A stretch of 64,000 nucleotides of DNA. Origin: Oscheius tipulae. Its lineage: Eukaryota > Nematoda > Chromadorea > Rhabditida > Rhabditidae. Each line of letters starts with the position of its first letter. Position 1 is the stretch's first letter. The notes beneath the pieces are model-generated. The model saw only the letters and a list, made by a program, of their open reading frames with translations, had not been told where the DNA came from and did not search any database. Made by a program: the position numbers and the translations under genes. Location of the stretch: assembly GCA_037178975.1 (NCBI GenBank), contig JASJZH010000006.1, positions 8,060,001 to 8,124,000 of the forward strand. The letters run 5' to 3'. Shown here piece by piece: positions 1 to 11,199 of this stretch.

Positions 1-14
1 AGATAAGTACTCAC

Positions 15-326
15 ATTCTTCCAGCATTCCAACACGAATACACTTGCTGAGACGGCAGTGCTTACACATATACCGCTTTTCTGAAAATTTAATAAGAGAA
101 TAAATGCAAAAAGATTACCATGTGATATGCTACATGTTTCTTCCTTCTTGCACTGATATTTGATCTTTAGAGCCACAGTTCGTCGAAAAAACGCTGCACA
201 TGCCTGTAATTTATCGATTTTTCAATCATCTAGGTCGCTCACCTTACATGATTTCACTCCAAAATGGTAGGATCGAGCAGTTGGAGCCTCACAAATACAA
301 CAGGGACTTGTTTGACCAGCTCTCAT
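15..326 (-). CDS. Nuclear hormone receptor, N-terminal DNA-binding domain (runs off the left edge)
   Basis: Three minus-strand exons (243-326, 119-203, 15-80) join in consistent phase and encode almost a complete two-zinc-finger nuclear receptor DNA-binding domain; the ligand-binding part lies beyond the window edge. Finger 1 carries CCICEAPTARSYHFGVKSCK followed by ACAAFFRR. Finger 2 has the spaced cysteines of QCKKEETC and the closing MCKHCRLSKCIRVGM. The CKACAAFFRR recognition helix is of the kind common in the expanded supplementary nuclear receptors of nematodes, not the CEGCKGFF of classical receptors. The chosen ATG at 326 lies 8 codons before the first cysteine and just downstream of a TTTCAG acceptor (a possible trans-splice site). 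A donor (GTGAGT) ends the last visible exon. The protein should be a nuclear DNA-binding transcription factor; ligand and target are unknown. Confidence 0.9.
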
Positions 327-1002
327 AAAAATAACTGAAAGAAACGAAACTTTTAATGAAACTGAGAGGGAAAGAGAGAAAGTGCGTGTGGCCAGCAAAT
401 GTGCGCTGCCCCAGAGTACAGCAAGTAGATGTGGTCGCCGACCGCTCGACACAGAGGTCAGACAAGACTCTCGATGATTTTTGATTATATTTGAGAATCA
501 ATAAGTGGGGCAGCTTAGAACAGATAAGATTGTTTGTTTTAGGTACTCGTCAGCTAGTCGTTTCAAGTTTTGTACTTTGAACTGGTTTTAGATGAGACGT
601 ATCAAGAAAACGTCTTTCAAAACCTCATCTCCTCTGACTGATAACAAAAGACCGTGGAATGGTTCCAATATTGTCGAAAATGGTCACGACTCCAGCGTAG
701 TTTCAAACTTTCAGGCGTTGTTTTCCACACAAATGCGCATCTAAGGTATAGTATGCACTTCTATTGCTGGAAATGCGACGCAACAGTAACATGTATGTTA
801 AGAAGTGCAAACAGTTTTCCCCGAGTAGGTGCGATAGCATTTTATAGGTACATTTAGAACCTTTGTGTTTTGCCAACCAAGATAAGATTTCAGATATTAA
901 CAAAAACAGCCCTTGAACAGTATTTCTATGTGTTTAGGTATTTTCCATCGCGATTTTCTTTCCCGATTGAAGCTTTATTAGAAATCTTTGTTCACCAACT
1001 TT
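327..1002. other. Intergenic, with a decayed IgGFc-domain fragment
   Basis: Apart from the relic near 640-712 listed separately, I see no coding signal. It separates the nuclear receptor start from the thaumatin-like gene. Confidence 0.5.
640..712 (-). pseudogene. Decayed fragment of an IgGFc-binding-domain exon
   Basis: On the minus strand this stretch reads NYAGVVTIFDNIGTIP, matching HYARVVTTLDNIGSIA of exon 9 in the intact paralogue at 2046-4682. The nucleotide match extends over roughly 50 bases. No intact splice sites or neighbouring exons are recognisable, so it is read as the relic of a further tandem copy. Confidence 0.6.
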
Positions 1003-1539
1003 TCACTCTTGTTTCTCGGTGTCAGGTTGGGTGCAAAAGCTGATAGTGATTCTCTGATTAGTTTTGGCTTCACGGGCCTGAAAACAGACTATTACTCATC
1101 ACCTCCCGTCTTACTTTGCTGCCGATTTCTTGGGGATATCTGATGCCATCAGCACAGTCCTTGTCTCCACACCAGATGGTTTCTCCCTTAATAGGCTCGA
1201 TGGCCACGGGAATGTCGAATCCGTTGATGAGGTTAATAGCATAACGGGTGTTTCCATTGGGAAGACCTATTTCGAAGTCTACTTGGGTTACACCATTCCA
1301 CCCAGGTCTGAAGCTCATGGAACCATCGTAGAATCCGTACAATCTCCTCTGTTGGGTTGGTACATTGACCAGAATCTTGGGAGCCTCGTAGTTAGAGGTC
1401 ATGATAATCTGAAACCAGAGCTTTCCGAGACAATACTAGCACTTACGTCCATGTCTTGATTGCACCAGTTTCTGAAAAAGAGAGCTGCAACGGCATCGGC
1501 GGTAGCAAATCCAAGAAGTAAAAGGACTAGGACCTTCAT
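1003..1539 (-). CDS. Compact secreted thaumatin-like protein
   Basis: Three exons (1447-1539, 1115-1408, 1003-1077) separated by introns of 38 and 37 nt give a 153-residue protein. Residues 1-19 are a signal peptide (MKVLVLLLLGFATADAVAA). The middle matches the thaumatin core: QVDFEIG, then RYAINLINGFDIPVAIEP, corresponding to the family's DFYDVSLVDGFNLP-type strand, then the CGDKDC pair. The last exon ends ITISFC, like the C-terminal VTFCP strand of the family. Usual animal and plant members have about 200-230 residues and up to 16 cysteines. This one has only four cysteines in the mature part and lacks most of the C-terminal disulfide-rich region, recalling the short form known from cereals. 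Thaumatin-like proteins are generally linked to defence; no function is shown here. Family assignment is likely but not certain. Confidence 0.7.
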
Positions 1540-1570
1540 GTTCCAAGTGGAGTAAGTGTACCCAACGCCT

Positions 1571-1582
1571 TTGATTTATAAG
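1571..1582 (-). promoter_or_regulatory. TATA-like box of the thaumatin-like gene
   Basis: On the minus strand CTTATAAATC lies about 35-45 bases upstream of the start codon at 1539, a plausible core promoter position. No acceptor-like sequence lies between it and the ATG, so this gene may be transcribed with a short leader and not trans-spliced. Confidence 0.45.
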
Positions 1583-2045
1583 ACTTTCTAATCTTGTCGT
1601 GCCGGTTCGAAGGTTTCTGGTCGAATATGAGTGACAGCATAGTAGTGTCCCTAAGAAACAAGTGACAATCAGTTAGATAACAGTAACACGAAGCCATATT
1701 GCAAAGATTTTCTTGAAGAAGACACGTATTAGGTACTTTCTTTCCAAGTCGCTGTCAAAGGTTCTGGGGGAACTTAAGGTTTGCAACCTTAGCCATGGCT
1801 TGATTCGATCGGTTTGACTTGACGCTACAAACTAGTTATGTTTGTGATTTGATCTGTCTTAATCTCCAGGTATGCCCCCTTCCACTTTACTCTGCCACGA
1901 ATAATGCGATGCATATTCTTGTACCCGAATATTCTCTCAATTCTTAAACTCTGTCGAAAACACAGTTTAATATACAGCATTGTAGGCTTAAAAGTGCTCA
2001 AAAAGGCTTTATTGATACTTCTGTCACTCTCGTTGCTTCTATCGT

Positions 2046-4682
2046 TTAGCAGTTGCCAGTAACTGAAACAGATAATCGTTTGGTAGCCAGCCCAACTCAC
2101 TTGGTAGATTCATGGCAGGGTTGAAAGCATAGGATCTCAGCATTCCATATCCATATACAGTAACCCTAAAAGTGATAAGATAAATGTCCGAGGCGTTCAT
2201 AGATTTACGCAAAAGTAGCTCCAGGAGTGTTAGCTTGCACGCGGTGGTTCTTATCGTCTCCAATCTTCAACGGGAAGTCGAAAAAGTAGTAGTTACTTGC
2301 TCCCATTCTTAACTTTGCGTCTTATACATAAGTTTTAGAGCTACCTTATGTAGAGAAGACCGTTAGCGACATAACCATCGACTGCGATTGAACCAATGTT
2401 ATCGAGAGTGGTCACAACTCGGGCGTAGTGAACCATGTTCTGGGCCTCATCTGCAGATAGGGCAGTACTGAAAGCCATACAGTGCCTTGTTATAAAAGGA
2501 ACCTACGCAAAGAGAACGGGTCCGCCTGTGAACATGCTAGGACCTGGAACATGGGCGAAAAACGGAGCTCCCTGATCTTTTGAGTTTATGGTTCCGGACT
2601 AAATATACTCATTCAAAGTTGCTTGCAATTTTTTTACTCCAACAACGTAGATAGGATAGTTGGCTGTGAGATAAATTCCTCGCATTATCTTCATAATGAG
2701 AAAGTATCCAGAGTTGAGAGAGTAGAACGGGTATCCATCAGCGGAAATAATCGTATTGTTTGTCTGTAATGGTTTGCTTTGGTCACAAGAGTCTTTCAGC
2801 AAGAGATTAATTTACTCTATCTCTTCTTTTGCATTTTGTATCGGTTTGACGCTGGCCATGCGCGCTGTTACAACAGCTCTCCCCACCATCAACCAACCCA
2901 TGACAAATCAGCTGCCAGACAAAGTCTGTATCAAATCAGATTTGAGCCAGGGCTCTCTACCGTACCGTCTTAGCGAGGGAAATGAATCTATCTCTTTCCG
3001 TATCTAAAGAAAGCGCAGGTGCAGCATTAACAGAAACAATTTTTTCATCATCCAAATTTTGAAACAAACAAATGACTACGTCAAACTTACTGTTCCGTAA
3101 ATCATAATCTCTCCGACATCTTCCGGCAGAAATTTGTAGTAGGGGTAAGCAATGTCGAAGGCAGAAGATGGGTAGAGCATAAGTGCCTGAAATACCCCAA
3201 TGATCAGCCTTGTTGTTTTTACCTCATGACTGCAAAAAATCTGCGGAACATTGTAGTAGCCGTAACCACAGACAGCTCCTGAAATCACGGCCACCGGTTT
3301 GTTGGAAGTAATGCCGACTGAAGATGCTGGTCGAATTGTGACAATGTTGTACGACTCTCCCTTATTGAGGTTAGCGGTACCTAGCAGGAGACCAGCGTAT
3401 GTCACCTGTGTTAATGTTTGTTGCATTACTAAACGTTTAATTTACCGTTGTATCGTCCTGGGTAGCAATGATGCTGATAATGTTTGTTGACTGTGGAGAG
3501 TCTGTGATGCGAGCAGACTCATCGACCACAGCCATATAATTTGTTCCCAACTGACACACCTAAAATCATTATTGAGTTTTGATCCGACACATTACCCTAC
3601 CGGCAGGACGGCAAACTTGTCTTCTCCACTGCCATCAGTTAGCTGATTGGTGGCTACGAGCTTGATAGGGTTATCAGACGACACCCAGATCGCTTTGTTT
3701 TCTTAACCAAGACTTGAAAAAGACGAATTTGTATACCTTTCTTGTAACCAGCTGTTCCCAAAAATCCAGTACTCTGGGTGTCCATGTAGTCAACTTGGAT
3801 CGAGGCAGGTGTGATGTTGAACTGTAAACGTAGACTAAGAAACCAGTGAGCTGATAGAGTTTAGAGCCACTGAGTTTTATAGTCAGTCAACTATTCAAAG
3901 TGTCAACCTATATTTCAGATAATAAGGCGTAATAAGATGCTCTCTGCTCCCATTGTCATTCAACGGTCAGGTCCTTGACGGTAAGGAGAATGCAGTGAAT
4001 AACGACTTCCAAACTCAACTATATTACGTAAGCGTTTTTAATACAGCTTTTTTTTGAAGCGCTTTTGACTTTCTTAATGTTGGTCTGTGTGCCTACCGGA
4101 AGGAAAGAGACTTCTTTACGATCGTAGATAGGCCCTTAAGGGTTGGACGGCAGTTCTGACTAACCCTCACGACTTCCTACTCAAAACCTTTCATTCAGTT
4201 CAAGAGGTTCCATCATAGCTTCAAACATTGTTACAGAGTGATGCGTGAAACACAAAATGTCGCTGTCGTTGTTTTTCGGTAAGATTCAAGAAAGGGTTGG
4301 GTTTTCTGTACATTCTCTCCACACTTACATAATGCGACGTGTTTGGTGGGACAGTAACAGTCTGATTGTTGAATCCGGGGAAGAGTGAGTAGATGGTGGC
4401 GGTAGCAACTCCAGCACCGGGATTAGTGATGGTCACTAGAAGGTTCTCAGTGTAGGACTGGTCGTTGGCACTCAGATGACTGTTGAGGAACGAAAACACG
4501 AAGAGAGTTCCGACAGCCATTCCAGAAGCGTCGCTTGAAATGGGAACTGACGGCTTTGACATTACAGCCTTCTTCAATAGACCGTGCGGGTTCCGGGCGT
4601 CGTTGAAATGAACAGCCTCATATTCGAAATTCTTCTCTGCGAATACACCTGCGATGAAAAGAAGTAGGAGTAAGGGAGCCAT
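2046..4682 (-). CDS. Secreted IgGFc-binding-protein N-terminal domain protein (copy 1)
   Basis: Twelve exons (4329-4682, 3737-3821, 3601-3701, 3446-3559, 3223-3405, 3091-3186, 2644-2763, 2507-2598, 2345-2467, 2209-2307, 2101-2165, 2046-2062) join in perfect phase to 482 residues. A signal peptide (MAPLLLLLFIAGVFA) is followed by a domain like the N-terminal region of the mucin-associated Fc-gamma-binding protein FCGBP. Typical blocks are FVFSFLNSH, SIQVDYMD, NPIKLVATNQL, KPVAVISGAVCGYGYYNVP followed by CSHE, and ALMLYP. The protein ends ITGNC. Most introns are 35-41 nt; two are about 330 and 506 nt. A paralogue with the same exon plan lies at 8068-11199. Extracellular binding or structural roles are likely; the ligand is unknown. 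Confidence 0.85.
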
Positions 4683-6834
4683 TGTCCTGAATCCAAGGTG
4701 TGGCGCTAGTAGCACTCCTTATCCATTCGTCTTTTAAAGTCGTAAACTTGATAAAATGCTCGTTAAACAGGCAGTAACAATGCTGCTCTATGTTGCACAT
4801 TTATTGCATTTTGGTTTTTTGTCAGCAATACATTTGGACTGAGAGAATGAATTGTGACATTTCCGTTGCTCTTAGCAATTCTCAGAGAGAGCAACCTTGT
4901 CTGCATGATGCAATAACTAAATTCAGCAGAACCTGTTAATTTTTTAAACTTAAGTACCAGAAGTTGGCAAAAATCATCTTTTCGGAGCGCTCCCCGCTCA
5001 GCGATAAGAATACAGTTTATCAAGGGCTACAAAACGGCGCTTACGGTTTTTCAGAAATCGGCCGGGATGCGCGCTTTCCGAGAGTTAAACAGCGTTTTTG
5101 CTTTTTAAATTTCACCTTTTTGAGTGATCCTCAAAATTTTTGGCTTTTGACCTCCCTTAATCTCTATACATAGTTGAATACAGCTAATTTTGGCTACCAG
5201 CTCGCCTTAGAGGTGGCTGGTAGCGTGGCGTCCTTTTCGAAATTTTTTGAAAACCTCTAACTTATTTCCCCCTCCATTTTGTTTTCTCCATTTCCACAAG
5301 CTCTGACTATTACTCAACACTTACACGGAAAACATACGTTTTCAGGGGGCTTGCATGCCTTTTTTTATTATCTCTGGTAGAAGAACAAAGGAGGCGACGA
5401 CATGTTCAATTTTCGGAAGAATTTTTTGAATATCCTGACAAGTACATCTACAAATGGGCTCATAAGGAGTATGTTCAACTAAAAGGTGAGTCTTCGCTAC
5501 ATTTGTGTCATCATTTTATTTTCAGGTATTATGTCGCCATTATCGAGGCAAATAACAGCGTTTTGGAGAATACCAGTCGTGATGATAAGATTCTCGGTAT
5601 GATGCCTTGTTTTGATCACCATAGTAGTATACGACTTTGTTCTACTGCTCTATAGCATTTGATGGTTGTTGCTCTAATGTCCCAACATGATGTTCTGTTT
5701 ATTTGATTTCAACAAGATATGTTGCGCATATACAAAAAAGGTATACAACTGTTACGTACATGAAGTTATCTGACAAATCGACGTATTAGAAGCATAAAAG
5801 CGATACTGAAGCCCACGGTGAGCGAAATAGTAAGTATCTAATTCATTTTTCTTTGATAAACGAAGAGATGGGTGAAGATAAAGACAAACTTAATACCTCA
5901 AACTCTGGTTCGGACTACCTGAAAAAAATTCACTTCTGCCATTACACCGCAATGTTTCATAATTTTCGAAACTTTTGATGTCCTGCACGCTGCAGTGGCA
6001 AGTTAAAGGAACACTAGCATTGCGGTTGAACGAGCGAGCCGTCCAGGTGTTCTGAAAATTTGCTGGAAACACAACTTTCCTGTATTCTATGCTCATTTTG
6101 CATGTTCCGCTAAGTTAATCCTATGGTTTCGGGCTCTACATGTGTATATTCGACTCAGTGTTAAAAAAGATACGTCTAGTTTGGCGGCAGGAATAAGGAG
6201 AATTAAAGTTGCTGTAAAAGAGGCAAACCACTAATTCCCTCATTTTGTTCATTTTTGTCGATATTTGTCGTGTCGACCTAATAGAGGTATATTTGGACGT
6301 CTCCTGTTTTATTTGCTCATTTCCATGTCTTTTTCGTCAGAGTTTCGAATTAAACTCATAATTTTCAGGGACTTTGCATGCCCTTTTCATTCCTCTGGAC
6401 ATTTTGGATGAAGTTTGAGGGATCTGTCTGTCTTCCACATCTGATTTCTAGCAGGTTTAGCTCGACCGTCATGTCCTAATTCCATTTTCAAGTAGGTATC
6501 AAAGTATGCTCAAAGTATCCATTACAAATTTCAGATCTTTCACGCCGACATGAATTAGCTTTAGGATTAAAGACCTTTACATCATGTCCTAAAACTAGTG
6601 GAGTATGTAAGGATTTTACTGTTTATGAGTTCGACAGCCGACATCAAAACTTAGAATTGTTTAAATTGCTATCACACTCCATTATTGTTAAATCTATTTT
6701 TGAAATCAAGTTGTCTAAATACATTGTTTCAGCTCGGCAACACGTTTTGATCGAGAAATGCTATTTCTTCATTGATCTGTTGATAGAAATGATTTTTTCG
6801 GCGTAATCCAATAACTGAAAAACGCGATAGGGGT
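4683..6834. other. Intergenic between the two IgGFc-domain genes
   Basis: AT-rich, with no open frame that shows splice-consistent continuation or a recognisable domain. It separates copy 1 from the relic at 6835-7116 and may contain further decayed family sequence that I could not recognise. Confidence 0.4.
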
Positions 6835-7116
6835 CTAAAAGTCAACGTTAGCTGGCCAACCCAGATCAGCATTGTATGCATACGAGCAGTAATGACAATA
6901 TTCATAGATGGCGACGTGTAACGATAAAAAACATGTAAAAAGGGTGTGAACTACAAGAGTTTCACCCCAAATTATTTGAAGAAACAGTGAATTTTCCTCT
7001 TGGGACTGAACATCACCAAAGTAGTCAGTACTGACACCTCGTTTGAAAATCAAGACGATAGGCATTGTAACACTTTTCGTTTGACGATGAAAACACACTA
7101 ACTGCGTTTTTTTCAT
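6835..7116 (-). pseudogene. Decayed 3' part of an IgGFc-domain gene
   Basis: The minus strand keeps remnants of two adjacent exons of the family. KRGVSTDYFGDVQ matches RMGVSTYYFVDVQ of copy 2 (exon 11), and further on CSYAYNADLGWP matches RSYAYNAGLDLP (exon 12). The intervening acceptor and the final donor are damaged (GGCCAGCTAACG where the functional gene has a CCAGGTAAGT donor), and no upstream exons were found. It lies between the two intact copies in the same orientation, so it is best read as a broken tandem duplicate. Confidence 0.7.
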
Positions 7117-8067
7117 GATGGACTGAGCACTATAGTCTCGTTGATGAGTTTTCCATTAATTCATTTCCTGTCGCAATATCTGCATACCTCATACCTCAAT
7201 AGTATAGGTTGGGCCGGATAGCCGGTGCAAAAAGTGTATTGGCAAGATCTTCTCGCAGTTTGGGCCCAGTTTAGGCTGTTTTAGACCGGACCCGGTGCAA
7301 AGAAAAAACAGTTCAGCAGGTCATTTCGGCCAAGTTTTCGATACCTTAGTATACCAAGAAAGTTTCTGAATTAATCTATTTGCTACTCTGGTTGCGCCAA
7401 CCTCTAGTTTTTTTCCGCTTACGCAACAGTTCATCAATAAGAAAAGCCTTTTCCTCAGTATTCCTCCCCTCTTAGTTTCTTACAAAGGTTTATAACTTTA
7501 GATTATCTGTTTCGCATAGTGTCCTTTACACCACCAAAGTTTTCTTTGAGTTCTTTCTTACATTTGCCTATGTCTGCAACAATAAACACCATTTATTTCA
7601 GGGGTTATACATAACCTTTCTATTTTTGACAGCTTTTGAAGAAGATGTCTTCAAAACGTAGCTCTGCTCATCACAGCATTTTGGCTAAACATGCAAGGGC
7701 TTTGGCAAGATGATTAATTTGGTGCGTGTGCACAACAGCTTTTTTGCCCAACAGCTTGAAGCTAAACACGTTGAGGTGTAATGGGACCACATTTCATCCG
7801 ATGAAAAGAATAAGGCAGCTTTAAGGTAAAATTTTTTGTTTCTGCTCTTGATAATTTGTATTCAGCTCCATGAAATACACGAAGAGTATTTTTTAAGGGC
7901 TCGTTGCAGCAAGACATGGAGAACAGATTGCTAGAGGAGACGAGCCGTGGTTTTTTCGTAGAAAATTGCTAACTATGGTCATCTCTCTCAATTTTTGTTA
8001 TACCAAAATTAAAGTGAAAAAATACAACTTCTCTGTTTATTCCACTCAAAATGACACTGTAGATCTT

Positions 8068-11000
8068 TCAGCATATTCCCGTAACTGAAAAGACGACTAA
8101 GGGCTGGTAAAGCTAAACTTACCTGGCAAATCGAGACCAGCATTATAAGCATAAGAGCGGTATTGACCATATCCATAGACGGTAACACTGAGAACATGGA
8201 ATGAATACAAAATCGTATGACTTACGAGAACTTAGCACTTGAAAGGGCCGAGGAGACGGTGTATTGTCCTCTTGGAACTTGAACATCAACAAAGTAATAA
8301 GTACTGACTCCCATTCTGAAAACCAGATCCGAGGGTTATAAATTTCTACATTGCGCTTGGTAAATCCTGACGTCTGAGAATCTGGAAACCTGTCACCATA
8401 TTTGGCCCTCCCGGGAGTTTAAACCTTCGTTGTGAAACTGGTGGTCAATAATGCTAGCCACTCCGCTACGCAGGCTGTATACAACCTTGCACAAAACCAA
8501 AAAGACTAGAGGTTTTGCTTTTCTTTTGCTGGCCGTCTAGTACGGACAAATCACAGGAGCTGATCGTTAACCTTGGTCGCGTCGGAACTAAATCGTGGAC
8601 AGTGGATTGATACTCAACTATCTATAGTCCATTTTCAACGAAGAGCGGCAGTTTAGAAACTGTCGCTCTTCCCGCCAAAGGCTCCTGTCACGAATTTTAA
8701 AAAATCAGCGCAATATGTTCGAGGTTTCGCTATTTCAGCCTATTTGTTACCGCTTTTTCTATTCTGACCTTAAAATCGAATTCGGTTATCAAGAAAACCT
8801 TCTTGCCAGCCAATTTAGCAAAAAAAACTACGTAAAATACGTCACAAAAGCGTGAAACTTAAAACCGAGGGCTCAGCTTCCCTTTTTTGGCCAATTTGCA
8901 CGTTTTTCTTCTATTTTTCTCCAAATTTGTTATCAGGTAGGTTAACGCATGCCTAGAAAATCGATTACACGATCAGAATCCTGGAAAAGTGAAAAATGGT
9001 GAAAATTTGGAAATCCTTCTTTCGCGCGCAAACACTGGGCGGCAAGCATTCAAATTTAGGTGCCGCTCTTCGTTGAAAACAGACTATACACCAATCGGCC
9101 ATGAAAAAATAACGGATAACCACAAAGAAGATCTCTCGTGCTTGTATAGTTGATGTCTTTGACATACAATTACTATTTCAATAGACAGTAAAATGCGCAC
9201 AAAAGTTATACCTTCGGTAAAGCAGTCCATTCGGCTGAACAGTTGTTCCTTTGGCAAAGTTTTGAACAATAAGAGAACCGATGTTGTTCAGGTCAGTAAC
9301 CACACGGACATAATGAACCATGTTATCAGTTTCATCTTGAGTATAACCAGTACTGAAATTGCAGTAGCGTTTACGAAAGAAGGAAAACCCAACGCAAAAG
9401 TGACTGGTCCCGAAGTGAAGAGGTTTGGTGGAGTGACGTGAGCCAAAAATGGGGCTCCTTGATCTTGAGCATTGACATTTCCGAACTGAAATTAGCTAAA
9501 CTTTTCAAATAATTCGAACCTGAGCAGTATAGATAGGCTTGTCAGTAGAGATGAAAACTCCGGGATCGACGGTAACGACTAGGTACACCTCAGGACCGAA
9601 CAGTCCAACAACTTCCTGGTCCCCTTTCAATGTAGTTTTGTTTTGCTGAAAGAGTCCCATACTTTATGTCAAAGTCTACTTTTCTGTCCCTCTATCATGT
9701 TTCTTTAGGTCAAAAACTGTTCAAGTAGGAACAGGAGTGGTTTTATATGGTAGTGGACTGATCATGAAAAAGGCTTACTGTAAAGAAGATGATGATGTCT
9801 CCTCTGCTTTCCGGCAAATACTTGAATACTGGGTATTCGGTTCCGAAATCAACTAAAGGATACAGCATAAGAGCCTGAAAAGATAGCTTTATATGTTTCT
9901 TTTTGTAAACTGGCCTCGTGACTGCAATGGATCGGATTGTCCTCAAAACCATAACCACAAACAGCTCCAGAGATTACGGCAACTGGCTTGTTCGCCTGGA
10001 TGTACAAGGAATTGATCAGAGCCTTGACTGCAACTGACACCTGCTCACCAGCATTGATAGTGACCACCTGCGCAACCACAGGTGACATATCAACCTAAAA
10101 CAAAGTGTTTGTTAGTGTTAGTCTCGTACAGCGGTGTTGTCTTGAGTAGCAATGACAGTGATGATGTTAGTTGCCTGATCCATAGAGCTACCGGCAGATT
10201 CATCAACCACAGCGATGTAACTTGTTCCAAGCTGGCAAATCTAAAGCAAACTTTGGATTTTTCAGCGAGGGGCACTCACAGGAAGGACGGCAAATGCATC
10301 TTCACTGCTGGAATCTGACAGTTGGTTTGTGGCAACGAGTTTGATCGGCAGGTTTGAGGTGACATAGATGGACTTGGTATCTCAAATAGAAGCTTACGGA
10401 TTTGTCTTTTGTGGCGATGATAGGCATTTCTTCAGAAAGAAACTAATGTTTTGCCTAAAGCAAATATTGAACAGTCAGTGAGAAGGAATGCGATCAATCA
10501 ATAAGCTCACTTCCGTTACTTTAGTCTATCCGCAAACGATAACGTTCCAAAACAGCTATGGCGTTGAATGAGTGACAAAAATGCACTGTGTTAGTTATCA
10601 AACAGTTTGATACAAGTCCAATTGGGTCCTATAAGAGCAGAAGCTGTCTTCTTGCTACTTCTTTGGCGTCTTTTCTGTTCTGGGAAGCACCAACTTCACA
10701 TATTGGCTTATGAAATGCGAAAAAGGTGTGTCTCATCTTCTTTCACTCACCCGTGAATACATAGCCCACGTTCTTATCCATGTAGTCGACTTGAATGCTA
10801 GCAGGGAAGATTTGAATCTCAAGCAATATATAGGGCATCATACTTTAGTTAACATACAACTTGTGATGTCTTTGGAGGAACCGTAACATTCGTAGTGTTG
10901 AATCCTTCGTATTTGGAAGTGATAGAGACTTGGGCAACGCTTGCAGAGGGATTCGTGATAGTGACAAAAAGATTCTCAGTGAAGGAAGAGTCATTGGGAA

Positions 11001-11199
11001 ACAAATGAGAGTTCAGGAAGGAGAAGACAAAGTTTGTCCCTGCAGCCATATCGGAATTCTGAGGAGGTGTGATGAACTTTCTTGCCGTTCGAGAGTTCAC
11101 TGAACTTTATAGTCATAAACAAAATAAAGTAATACCTTGTCTGATATTGACAGCAGCAAGGCCCGTAGCAACCAAGGTGAGGAGTAGAATTACCCTCAT
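8068..11199 (-). CDS. Secreted IgGFc-binding-protein N-terminal domain protein (copy 2)
   Basis: Thirteen exons (11136-11199, 10858-11099, 10751-10817, 10280-10380, 10130-10240, 9915-10094, 9779-9874, 9520-9645, 9394-9485, 9212-9352, 8226-8315, 8123-8187, 8068-8084) give 463 residues in continuous phase. The signal peptide (MRVILLLTLVATGLAA) is on its own exon. The domain blocks parallel copy 1: FVFSFLNSH, SIQVDYMD, LPIKLVATNQL, KPVAVISGAVCGYGFEDNP followed by CSHE, ALMLYP, and the end VTGIC. A run of T plus AG directly before the ATG suggests trans-splicing. Two oddities are a GC-AG intron after CSHE (9875-9914) and an 896-nt intron (8316-9211) that is only about 37 nt in copy 1 and holds repeat insertions. 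Confidence 0.85.
8401..8478 (-). repeat. tRNA-derived repeat or tRNA relic
   Basis: On the minus strand TAGCGGAGTGGCTAGCA resembles a pol III A box and GGTTTAAACTCC a B box, spaced as in a tRNA gene. The acceptor stem does not pair well, so it is a relic or a SINE head, not a working tRNA. It lies inside the long intron of the adjacent IgGFc-domain gene. Confidence 0.45.
8623..9088. mobile_element. 466-bp MITE-like element with terminal inverted repeats
   Basis: The left end TATAGTCCATTTTCAACGAA continues GAGCGGCA. It is repeated in inverse orientation at the right end with only two mismatches over about 28 bases, and a TA dinucleotide sits at each boundary. No transposase frame is present, so it would be a non-autonomous element of TA-targeting type (Tc1/mariner-like). 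A secondary hairpin (gaagagcggcagttt and its near inverse) lies just inside the left end. It sits in an intron of the second IgGFc-domain gene. Confidence 0.65.

Noticed and set aside
8401..8478. Functional tRNA gene
   Set aside because: The acceptor stem does not pair and the anticodon arm is unclear; kept as a tRNA-derived relic only.
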